A DNA stretch of 64,000 nt from the NCBI GenBank assembly GCA_910584205.1, contig CAJUAA010000006.1:75055-139054 (forward strand). The letters run 5' to 3'. The stretch is from an uncultured Lachnospiraceae bacterium (lineage in GTDB: Bacteria > Bacillota > Clostridia > Lachnospirales > Lachnospiraceae). The translations under genes were made by a program, and so were the position numbers. Shown one piece after another: positions 25,015 through 32,527 of the stretch; positions within the stretch are counted from its first letter, which is position 1, and each line of letters opens with the position of its first letter. The notes beneath the pieces are model-generated. The model made no database searches and had not been told where the DNA came from. It saw only the letters and a program-made list of their open reading frames with translations.

Positions 25015-26530
25015 AATACTGAAAAGCCGTCTGGTGCTGGTGGGCGTCGCCATACTGCTTCAGATCCTGTGGTGGGTTCTGTTCATGGGCAGGCTGACCA
25101 GTTATTCGGTGTTTCTCAACGCACTGTTCCGGGTGGTCAGCTTGGGCATCCTTCTGTATCTGATCCGGAAGGATGAGAATTCTTCGTATAAGATCGCATG
25201 GATCATCCTGGTCATGGGCGTTCCGCTGTTCGGCGGCATCCTCTATCTGCTCATCGGCAATAAAAAACCGGGAAAGCGGCTGGCGGTCCGGATGGCGGCG
25301 GTCAAGGCGGAGATGGGCGGGGCCATGGCGCAGAACCAGTGGATCTTAAAGGAGATCCAGGCGCAGGACCCGTCCGCGGCGGGGAATATCCGCTATATCG
25401 GGGAATTCGGTCCCTATCCGGTGTGGAAAAATACGGAGGTCACCTATTACCCTCTGGGGGAAGAGATGTTCGCGGCCATGCTGGAGGATCTGAGAAAGGC
25501 GGAGCATTATATCTTTCTGGAATATTTCATCATTCAGGAAGGGCTGATGTGGGACTGGATTCTGGAAATTCTGGAGCAGAAGGTCAAGGAAGGCGTGGAT
25601 GTGCGGCTGATCTATGACGATGTGGGCTGCGTATCGCTGCTTCCGTTCCACTATGCGGAGCAGATGGAGAAAAAAGGGATCAGGTGCCTGGCTTTTAACC
25701 GGTTTATTCCGGTGGTTTCTCTGGTCATGAACAACCGGGACCACCGGAAGATCATGGTCATAGACGGCCATACGGCGTACAACGGCGGCATCAATCTGGC
25801 GGATGAATATATTAATAAAAAGGTCCGGTTCGGACACTGGAAGGATACAGGAGTCCGCCTTCACGGGGACGCGGTGTTCAATTTTACGCTGATGTTTCTG
25901 GAGATATGGAATTCCTTCCGGGTGCCGGATCTGGACTATGACGTCTTCCGCCCCCACAGGTGGCACAAGGAGCCCTTCGAGGGGGACGGCTATGTGGTGC
26001 CCTATGCGGATACGCCGCTGGATAACGAGGAGCTGGGAGAGGATGTGTACATCAATATCCTGTCTCAGGCGAAAGAGTATGTATACATTGCCACGCCGTA
26101 TCTGCTGATCAGCGACGAGATGGAAAACGCGCTCTGTCTGGCGGCGAAGAGAGGCGTGGACGTGCGGATCCTGATGCCGGGGATTCCGGATAAGCCGACG
26201 GTATTTTTCATGGCGAAGTCCTATTATCCGCCGCTTCTGAAAGCGGGGGTGCAGATCTATGAATATACTCCGGGATTTGTACATGCCAAATCCTACGTGT
26301 GCGATGACCGGATCGCTACGGTAGGTACGATCAATATGGATTTCAGAAGCCTGTATCTGCATTTCGAATGCGGTACCTTTCTCTACGGATGCCGGGCGGT
26401 GCTGGATGTGAAGCGGGATATGGAGGAATGCTTCCCCCGGTGCCATCAGGTGAGTCCCGGAGACTGCAGGCAGGGCCTGATCGGAAATATGCTGACATCC
26501 ATACTGCGGGTGCTGGCGCCATTGATGTAG
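24998..26530 (+). CDS. cls: Cardiolipin synthase
   Basis: The 510-residue protein has two to three N-terminal membrane helices (within residues 1-90) and two phospholipase-D-type HKD motifs: DHRKIMVIDG near residue 249 and VHAKSYVCDD near residue 428. This is the normal layout of a bacterial cardiolipin synthase, which joins two phosphatidylglycerols at the membrane. It overlaps larB by 17 bases, so the two are translationally linked even though their functions are unrelated. Another phospholipid gene, pgsA, lies at 37638. Confidence 0.92.
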   Translation: MTGIGKILKSRLVLVGVAILLQILWWVLFMGRLTSYSVFLNALFRVVSLGILLYLIRKDENSSYKIAWIILVMGVPLFGGILYLLIGNKKPGKRLAVRMAAVKAEMGGAMAQNQWILKEIQAQDPSAAGNIRYIGEFGPYPVWKNTEVTYYPLGEEMFAAMLEDLRKAEHYIFLEYFIIQEGLMWDWILEILEQKVKEGVDVRLIYDDVGCVSLLPFHYAEQMEKKGIRCLAFNRFIPVVSLVMNNRDHRKIMVIDGHTAYNGGINLADEYINKKVRFGHWKDTGVRLHGDAVFNFTLMFLEIWNSFRVPDLDYDVFRPHRWHKEPFEGDGYVVPYADTPLDNEELGEDVYINILSQAKEYVYIATPYLLISDEMENALCLAAKRGVDVRILMPGIPDKPTVFFMAKSYYPPLLKAGVQIYEYTPGFVHAKSYVCDDRIATVGTINMDFRSLYLHFECGTFLYGCRAVLDVKRDMEECFPRCHQVSPGDCRQGLIGNMLTSILRVLAPLM

Positions 26531-26573
26531 ATGCCTGTCAGAGAACGGGTATGACAGGTGTGTGGAGGATAAG

Positions 26574-27023
26574 ATGAACGTATTGTTTTTTTTGACACCG
26601 AAAAGCGAGGTTGCCCATCTTCATGACGACTGGACGCTCAGACAGGGGATTGAGAAGCTGGAGCGGAGCGGTTATACGGCGATTCCGATGATTGACCGGC
26701 AGGGACGGTATATCGGGACCGTCACGGAGGGAGATATTCTGCGGATCCTGAAAAAGCGGTATGATATGAACCTTCGCTCGGCGGAGAACGTGTCGATCCT
26801 GGCGGTGGAGCGCCGGGTGGATTTCCATCCTGTGTCCGTGAACGCAACCATGGAGGATCTGGTGCGGGTGGCCATGAATCAGAATTTCGTTCCGGTGATC
26901 GACGATAAGAAGATCTTTATCGGAATTGTGACCAGGAAGGATATCATCCGGTTCTGCTATGAACGGTATGTGGAAAAGCAGAACGAAGGCGGGCCGGCCG
27001 AAAAGGGCATCCCGAAAAAATAA
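26574..27023 (+). CDS. CBS domain protein
   Basis: A 149-residue protein made almost entirely of two CBS domains (YTAIPMIDRQGRYIGTVTEG near residues 30-60, and QNFVPVIDDKKIFIGIVTRKD near residues 100-125), which sense adenine nucleotides or similar ligands. The first start with a proper ribosome site is ATG 26574, five bases after GGAGG; GTG 26562 lies upstream of that site. Its target is unknown. It ends eight bases before the promoter of the tryptophan T-box transcript. Confidence 0.85.
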   Translation: MNVLFFLTPKSEVAHLHDDWTLRQGIEKLERSGYTAIPMIDRQGRYIGTVTEGDILRILKKRYDMNLRSAENVSILAVERRVDFHPVSVNATMEDLVRVAMNQNFVPVIDDKKIFIGIVTRKDIIRFCYERYVEKQNEGGPAEKGIPKK

Positions 27024-27031
27024 AAAAGGGA

Positions 27032-27060
27032 TTGACATTTTCGGAGAACTGGCATAGAAT
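27032..27060 (+). promoter_or_regulatory. Promoter of the tryptophan transporter operon
   Basis: A consensus TTGACA (27032-27037), a 17-base spacer and TAGAAT (27055-27060). The T-box leader starts directly downstream. Confidence 0.8.
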
Positions 27061-27062
27061 AC

Positions 27063-27345
27063 ATTACAGAAATAAGAGAAACCGATGAGAAAGAAGAGTA
27101 GGCCTTCGTACGAAGGAACAGAGAGCTGCAGGCGGTGGGATTGCAGTACGGAGTAGATGGCCGAATGGACTTTCGAGGGCAGCCCGAAATGCAGAGAGTA
27201 GGAACTGCCGGGAACCAAACCCGTTATCAATGAGGAATGTATGATAGTACATTGTGAGTGGACAGTATGTCAAGTTGAGTGGTACCGCGATCATAAGGGA
27301 ATTATGACCGTCTCAGGCGAAAAACCTGGGGCGGTTTTTTATTTG
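27063..27345 (+). promoter_or_regulatory. T-box riboswitch, predicted tryptophan (UGG) specifier
   Basis: Stem I shows an AGTA strand (27097-27100) facing GAATGGA (27163-27169), flanked by GAAAG/CTTTC (27089-27093 and 27170-27174) and GGCC/GGCC (27101-27104 and 27159-27162). The specifier is therefore TGG at 27166-27168, the Trp codon. AGAGAGCTGCAGG (27120-27132) is the conserved distal element. The T-box TGGTACCGCG lies at 27280-27289. A terminator ACCGTCTCAGG / CCTGGGGCGG with T6 (27307-27340) follows. Uncharged tRNA-Trp is expected to stabilise the antiterminator and switch on the transporter downstream. Confidence 0.9.
27307..27340 (+). terminator. T-box regulated terminator
   Basis: ACCGTCTCAGG (27307-27317) pairs with CCTGGGGCGG (27325-27334), then T6. 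This is the expression platform of the T-box. A further GGCAGG/CCTGCC hairpin without T run lies at 27353-27370. Confidence 0.85.
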
Positions 27346-27443
27346 CCCGGACGGCAGGGAAAATCCTGCCCGGATCATTCAACATAAGAAGGGTTTCTTC
27401 ATTTCTAATCTAAAAACAGTTCAGATTTTGGAGGGAAAGAAAC

Positions 27444-28472
27444 ATGAAAAAAAGAGCAGTAAGTGTAGTACTGGCAGCAGTTATGACAACCCTGATGGCC
27501 GCGGGATGCGGACAAAACAGAGGAGGGACGCCGCAGGACGCGGCAGGGGCTCCTGCAGAGGTCGCGGAAAAGACCACGTATCGGATCGCAGTCGTAAAAC
27601 AGATGGATCACGCGTCGCTGGATGAGATCGCCGACGCAGTCTGTGAGGAGCTGGATCAGATCGCTTCGGATCAGGGGATCTCCATTTCTTACGAGGTCCA
27701 TTCCGGGCAGGGAGACCAGTCCGTGCTGACGCAGATCGGCACGCAGGCGATTTCCGACGGTGTGGACGCGATCATTCCGGTGGCGACGCTGGCGGCGCAG
27801 GTTATGGCGACATGCGCGGAGGAGACAAAAACGCCGGTGGTGTTTGCGGCGATCTCTGACCCGGAGAGCGCGGATATGACAGGGATCGACTATGTGACCG
27901 GCACCTCGGATGCGCTGAATACGGCGTTTATCATGGACATGATGCTGGCTCAGAATCCGAATGTGCAGAAGGTGGGGCTTCTGTACTCCCTGTCAGAGGA
28001 TAATTCCACGAAGCCCATTGCGGAAGCGAAGGAATATCTGGACGGCAAAGGCATCGCTTATGTGGAGAAGACCGCCAACACCAATGATGAAGTCATCACG
28101 GCGGCCAGCACGCTGATCTCCGAGGGCGTGGATGCAGTGTTCACTCCCACGGACAATGTGATCATGGCCGCGGAGCTGGCGATCTATGAGGATCTGGCGG
28201 AAGCAGGCATTCCTCATTATACAGGTGCGGATTCTTTTGTCCGCAACGGCGCTTTCGCTACCTGCGGCGTGAACTATACGGAACTGGGACACGAGACGGC
28301 GGATCTGGCCTACCGGGCGCTGACGGAAGGAATGGAGGCGCTGGAAGACTTCTATCTGACGGACGGCGGCATCATCACGGTCAATACGGAGACTGCGGAA
28401 GTGCTGGGAACGGATTCCTCCGTGTTCGCGGACATGGGAGAGGTCGTGGAAGTGACGACGACGGAAGAGTAA
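27444..28472 (+). CDS. trpX: Tryptophan ABC transporter substrate-binding lipoprotein TrpX-like
   Basis: The 342-residue protein has a lipoprotein signal peptide ending MAAGC (Cys 22) and the DUF534-type binding fold: YRIAVVKQMDHASLDEIADAV, QIGTQAISDGVDAIIPVAT, then NTNDEVITAASTLISEGVD. Members of this family were linked to tryptophan by comparative genomics because they lie behind Trp T-boxes, exactly as here. The protein sits outside the membrane and delivers ligand to the permease encoded next. GGAGGGAAAG precedes ATG 27444. Substrate assignment rests on the TGG specifier. Confidence 0.88.
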   Translation: MKKRAVSVVLAAVMTTLMAAGCGQNRGGTPQDAAGAPAEVAEKTTYRIAVVKQMDHASLDEIADAVCEELDQIASDQGISISYEVHSGQGDQSVLTQIGTQAISDGVDAIIPVATLAAQVMATCAEETKTPVVFAAISDPESADMTGIDYVTGTSDALNTAFIMDMMLAQNPNVQKVGLLYSLSEDNSTKPIAEAKEYLDGKGIAYVEKTANTNDEVITAASTLISEGVDAVFTPTDNVIMAAELAIYEDLAEAGIPHYTGADSFVRNGAFATCGVNYTELGHETADLAYRALTEGMEALEDFYLTDGGIITVNTETAEVLGTDSSVFADMGEVVEVTTTEE

Positions 28473-28528
28473 CAGGAAAATGCGGCTGCCGCGGAGCGCG
28501 GCAGCCTTTGTGAAAGGAAGAGACAGTT

Positions 28529-29437
28529 ATGCTTTATGTGATCCAGACAGCGCTGGAGCTTGGGTTTATCTACGCACTGGTGGCGATGGCGCTTTTCTTA
28601 AGCTACCGGGTCCTGGATATTGCGGATCTGACGACGGACGGCGGTTTTGTGCTGGGGGCGGCGGTGTCGGTCACGGTGGCGGCGGCCGGACATCCGTTTC
28701 TCGCCGTTCTGGCGGCCATGGCGGCGGGCGCCTGCGCGGGCTGTGTGACGGCCTTTCTCCAGACGAGGCTGGGAGTGCCGTCGATTCTGGCGGGCATCGT
28801 TACCAATACGGGCCTTTATACGGTGAATCTGATGGTCATGGGCTGGAGTTCCAACGTGAGCCTGTTAAAACAGGAGACGCTGTTTACCATGCTGAAGGAT
28901 ACCGGCGTGGGGGGAAGCTGGTATAAGCTGATTCTGGCAGCGGGCATCACCATGGCGGCGGCGGTTTTTCTCGTGTGGTTTCTGGGAACCAGGCTGGGCT
29001 TAAGTATCCGCGCCACCGGCGACAACAGGGATATGGTAAGCGCGTCTTCCATCAATCCGGCGTTTACAGTTACGGTGGGCCTGTGCGTTGCCAATGCGCT
29101 GACCGCCCTGTCCGGCGCAGTGGCGGGGCAGTATCAGAAGTCCGCGGACATCAACAGCGGGACGGGAATCGTCGTCATCGGCCTTGCCTGCCTGATCATC
29201 GGCGAGACCGTCTTCAGCAGACGTTCCGTAGGGCGCAACGTGGCGGCGGCCGTGGCAGGGAGCATTGTGTACCGGTTCCTGTATGCGGTCATACTGAAGA
29301 CGTCCGTCGTTCCCATCGAATGTCTGAAGCTGGTGACGGCGGTGGTGGTGGCGCTTGCCATCGCTTCTCCCACGCTGAAGGAATGGGGCGCGTTCCAGAA
29401 GCGGAAGATGGATTCCATGCAGAAAGGGGGACGATAG
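28529..29437 (+). CDS. trpY: Tryptophan ABC transporter permease TrpY-like
   Basis: This 302-residue membrane protein of the branched-chain-type permease family has about eight helices, with the ADLTTDGGFVLGAAVSV and GVPSILAGIVTNTGLYTVNL segments common to permeases paired with DUF534 binding proteins. It forms the channel of the transporter with TrpX and TrpZ. A GAAAGGAAGAG site lies before ATG 28529. The ATPase gene begins one base after the stop. Confidence 0.88.
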   Translation: MLYVIQTALELGFIYALVAMALFLSYRVLDIADLTTDGGFVLGAAVSVTVAAAGHPFLAVLAAMAAGACAGCVTAFLQTRLGVPSILAGIVTNTGLYTVNLMVMGWSSNVSLLKQETLFTMLKDTGVGGSWYKLILAAGITMAAAVFLVWFLGTRLGLSIRATGDNRDMVSASSINPAFTVTVGLCVANALTALSGAVAGQYQKSADINSGTGIVVIGLACLIIGETVFSRRSVGRNVAAAVAGSIVYRFLYAVILKTSVVPIECLKLVTAVVVALAIASPTLKEWGAFQKRKMDSMQKGGR

Positions 29438-29438
29438 C

Positions 29439-30248
29439 TTGTTACGGCTGGAACATATCAGTAAAACCTTTAATCCAGGCACGGTCAATGAAAAGCATGC
29501 GATTCAGGATCTGTCCCTGCATCTGAAGCCGGGAGATTTCGCTACGATCATCGGCTCCAACGGGGCGGGAAAATCGACGATGCTGAACGCCATCGCGGGA
29601 AGCTTCTATGTGGACGACGGCTCCATCCGTCTGAACGGACAGAACATCACGTTTGTGAAGGAATACAGAAGAAGCCGGGTCATCGGGCGCCTGTTTCAGG
29701 ACCCGCTGAAGGGGACGGCTCCGCATATGACCATAGAGGAAAATCTGGCGCTGGCGTTTCTGAGAGCTTCCCATGGAAGCATTCCGTTCAGCAGGATCTC
29801 CGGAAAGGACAAGGAATTTTTCAGGGAACAGCTCTCCCTGCTGGACATGGGGTTGGAAGACCGGATGAAACAGTCGGTGGGGCTGCTGTCCGGCGGACAG
29901 AGACAGGCGCTGACCCTGCTGATGGCCACGATGGTGCCCCCGCAGCTTCTGCTGCTGGATGAGCATACGGCGGCTCTGGATCCGGGTACGGCGGACAAGG
30001 TCCTTTCGCTGACCAGGAAGATCATAGAGAAAAACCATACTACCTGCCTGATGGTGACGCACAACATGCATCAGGCGCTGGAGCTCGGCAACCGGACGCT
30101 GATGATGGACGACGGAAAGATCATTCTGGACGTACAGGGAGAAGAACGGGCGGGCATGACGGTGTCCGATCTGCTCCTGCGGTTCCGAAAAGGGGCGGGA
30201 AAGGAACTGGATAACGACAGGATCCTTCTGTCCATGGAAGAGTCATAA
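29439..30248 (+). CDS. trpZ: Tryptophan ABC transporter ATPase TrpZ-like
   Basis: A 269-residue ABC ATPase: Walker A GSNGAGKST, signature LLSGGQRQALTL, Walker B LLLLDEHTAALDP (with His in place of the usual Pro) and the VTHNMHQAL switch. The DEHTAALDP form is common in ATPases paired with DUF534 systems. TTG 29439 is the start, eight bases after AGGGGG; no ATG or GTG lies nearby in frame. A terminator follows. Confidence 0.88.
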   Translation: MLRLEHISKTFNPGTVNEKHAIQDLSLHLKPGDFATIIGSNGAGKSTMLNAIAGSFYVDDGSIRLNGQNITFVKEYRRSRVIGRLFQDPLKGTAPHMTIEENLALAFLRASHGSIPFSRISGKDKEFFREQLSLLDMGLEDRMKQSVGLLSGGQRQALTLLMATMVPPQLLLLDEHTAALDPGTADKVLSLTRKIIEKNHTTCLMVTHNMHQALELGNRTLMMDDGKIILDVQGEERAGMTVSDLLLRFRKGAGKELDNDRILLSMEES

Positions 30249-30251
30249 CGA

Positions 30252-30291
30252 TCCGGATCTGCATGAAATCATGCGGATCCGGTATTTTTTT
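30252..30291 (+). terminator. Terminator after the tryptophan transporter operon
   Basis: CCGGATC-TGCATG (30253-30265) pairs with CATGCGGATCCGG (30270-30282), one bulge, followed by TATTTTTTTT. Confidence 0.85.
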
Positions 30292-30292
30292 G

Positions 30293-30321
30293 TTGCAAAA
30301 TCATGAAACTTATAGTATGAT
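30293..30321 (+). promoter_or_regulatory. Promoter of the peptidase-kinase-Ig operon
   Basis: TTGCAA (30293-30298), 17-base spacer, TATGAT (30316-30321). It begins immediately after the preceding terminator. Confidence 0.6.
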
Positions 30322-30374
30322 GGATTCATACAAAAAAATCAAGGCGTTCGCCTGAATATTTCCAGGAAAAGTGA

Positions 30375-30821
30375 ATGAGAACTATGATCAGATGGCCGGT
30401 ATTTTTATGGTATCTGTCTTGGAGCGCGTGGGAGGATCTGCGGTACAGGAGAATCCCCAACCGCCTGCTGGCGCAGTTTCTGGCAGCGGAAGCGGCCCTG
30501 CGGCTTTGGGACTGTCTGGCGGCGGGAGGCCTGCGGCCGCTGTTTTGGTCCTGCGGAGGGCTTCTGGCCGGCGCCGGGCTGCTGTTTTTCGTCCGGCTGC
30601 TGTCCGGCGGGGGGATCGGCGCCGGAGACGTGAAGCTTCTGGGGATCGTGGGGTTCCATGTGGGAGGGAAACTGGTGGTGAGAGCGGCAGCCATGTCCTG
30701 CGTTCTGGCCGCCGGAGCGTGTACGGTCCTGCTCCTTTTGAAAAAACTGGAGCCGGAAGACGGGATACCGCTGGCGCCGTTTCTCCTGGCGGGCACGCTT
30801 GCGGCGGTGATGGCCGGATGA
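30375..30821 (+). CDS. A24 family prepilin peptidase
   Basis: The 148-residue membrane protein carries both catalytic aspartate motifs of A24 peptidases: WEDLRYRRIPN (about residue 20) and GAGDVKL (about residue 80), within four or five helices. Such CpaA/TadV-type enzymes cleave type IV or Flp prepilin leaders and lack the N-terminal methylase part of PilD. No pilin, pilus ATPase or other tad gene is seen in the window. ATG 30375 is preceded by AGGA. The stop overlaps an ATG (ATGA) in the next gene's frame, showing tight coupling to the kinase gene. Confidence 0.82.
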   Translation: MRTMIRWPVFLWYLSWSAWEDLRYRRIPNRLLAQFLAAEAALRLWDCLAAGGLRPLFWSCGGLLAGAGLLFFVRLLSGGGIGAGDVKLLGIVGFHVGGKLVVRAAAMSCVLAAGACTVLLLLKKLEPEDGIPLAPFLLAGTLAAVMAG

Positions 30822-30838
30822 AGAAAGGAAGGGACAAA

Positions 30839-32527
30839 ATGCTGGAGACAGGAACTGTCATTGACGGAAAATACAAGATACTGAATGTGCTTGGGAGAGG
30901 GGGCATGAGCGTCGTCTATCTGGCCATGAACGAGCGGGTAAACCGGCAGTGGGCGATCAAGGAAGTGCCGAAGGACGATTACCGGATGGACAGAAAAGAG
31001 ATGGAGATGATGAAAAAGCTGCGGCATCCCCATCTGCCGGGTGTGATCGACGTAATCGAGCAGGGCGATTCGCTTCTGATCGTGATGGATTATATTGAAG
31101 GGCGTTCTCTTCAGAGTATTCTGGCGGAGCATGGCGCCAGGCCCCAGGATCAGGTGATCCGGTGGGCGGGGCAGCTGTGCGACGTCCTGTCCTACCTGCA
31201 TACAAGAGAGCCGGCGATCATCTACCGGGATATGAAGCCGGCGAATGTGATGCTGAAACCGGACGGGAATGTGATGCTGATCGATCTTGGGGCCGCAAGA
31301 GAGTATAAACCGCAGAATATGAAGGATACCATTTCCCTTGGGACAAAGGGATATGCGGCGCCGGAACAGTATGACAGAACCGGACAGAGCGACGCCAGGA
31401 CGGATATCTATTCTCTGGGAGTCATGCTGTTTCAGCTGCTGACCGGGGAGAGCCCTCACGCGCTGCGTCCCATCTGCCGGATCAGCGACGCCTTTTCGCC
31501 CGGTCTGGATGCGATCATCCGCAAATGCACCCAGGTGAAGAAGGAGGACCGGTATCAGTCCTGCGAGGAACTGTCCTATGCGCTGGCGCATTACTGGGAG
31601 CTGGACGAGGCCTATCGGGGAAAGCAGAAGATTCGGCTTTTTTCCTTCCTGGTGCCGGCAGTGTTCACTTTTGCGCTCGGAATCGGGGCGGCGGCCTTCC
31701 GGGAACAGGAGATTTACATAAGAGAACATGATTATGAGACCTGCCTTCTGGCGGCCCGGAATTCCACGGACCGGGAAAGCGAGATCGAGAACTATCGGAA
31801 GGCCGTGAGCCTGGACCCGTATCGGGAGGATGCCTATCTGGCGCTTCTGGAGGATGCGTTTCTGGATGACCATGTGCTGACGGCGGAGGAGAGCAGGCAG
31901 CTCCGTCTGGTGCTGATCGATTATGGAGACGGCAGGCAGACCAATGAAAGCGTCTTTCGGACCAACGAAAAGGGCTACGCCGAATTTGCCTATGCGGCCG
32001 GGATCGCATATTATTATAAATTTGAAGAGAAATCCAACAAGAAAAATGCAAAGGGCTATCTGGAGATTGCGGCGGCGTCCGGGGATCTGGAGCAGAGCCA
32101 GGTGGAGAGGGCCAGAAGGCTTGGCAGGATCGCCGGTTATTATTCCCAGGTGGGGATCGTGGACGAGGCCGGAGATATCTATGTCAGCTGCCGGGATTAC
32201 TGGGAGGACCTGACCGGGTTTACGGCGGGGAATCTGGTGGAGCTGGACAATGAACGGACGGCGCTTGTGGTGTACGAAGAACTGGTGAACCAGATCGTTT
32301 CACGGACCGCGGAATTTCAGGCGGACGGGGTGGAGAGAGAGGAGATGCTCAGGGAGCTGGCGAAGGTCCGGCAGCACCTGGAAACTGACTTTGACCGCGT
32401 TCCGGGGAACAGAAGGGTAACGGAGGAGGAGCTGGACGCGCTTCTGGACCATGTGGAGTTTGCGGAAAAGATCGTGTGGTCAGCTTATGGAAGGAAGGAG
32501 GAGCAGGAGGATGGAACTGTATCATAA
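30839..32527 (+). CDS. Membrane Ser/Thr protein kinase
   Basis: The 562-residue protein has a eukaryote-type kinase domain (about residues 11-255): glycine loop LGRGGMSVVY, Lys 41 in WAIKEV, catalytic YRDMKPANV (Asp 131) and IDLG in place of DFG (Asp 149). A membrane helix (about 267-287) follows, and then an extracytoplasmic part with TPR-like helical repeats instead of PASTA domains. ATG 30839 has AAGGAAGGG before it; an in-frame ATG at 30818 overlapping the peptidase stop is possible. Its last 17 bases overlap the Ig-protein gene. It may phosphorylate or regulate that partner; this is inference. Confidence 0.87.
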   Translation: MLETGTVIDGKYKILNVLGRGGMSVVYLAMNERVNRQWAIKEVPKDDYRMDRKEMEMMKKLRHPHLPGVIDVIEQGDSLLIVMDYIEGRSLQSILAEHGARPQDQVIRWAGQLCDVLSYLHTREPAIIYRDMKPANVMLKPDGNVMLIDLGAAREYKPQNMKDTISLGTKGYAAPEQYDRTGQSDARTDIYSLGVMLFQLLTGESPHALRPICRISDAFSPGLDAIIRKCTQVKKEDRYQSCEELSYALAHYWELDEAYRGKQKIRLFSFLVPAVFTFALGIGAAAFREQEIYIREHDYETCLLAARNSTDRESEIENYRKAVSLDPYREDAYLALLEDAFLDDHVLTAEESRQLRLVLIDYGDGRQTNESVFRTNEKGYAEFAYAAGIAYYYKFEEKSNKKNAKGYLEIAAASGDLEQSQVERARRLGRIAGYYSQVGIVDEAGDIYVSCRDYWEDLTGFTAGNLVELDNERTALVVYEELVNQIVSRTAEFQADGVEREEMLRELAKVRQHLETDFDRVPGNRRVTEEELDALLDHVEFAEKIVWSAYGRKEEQEDGTVS

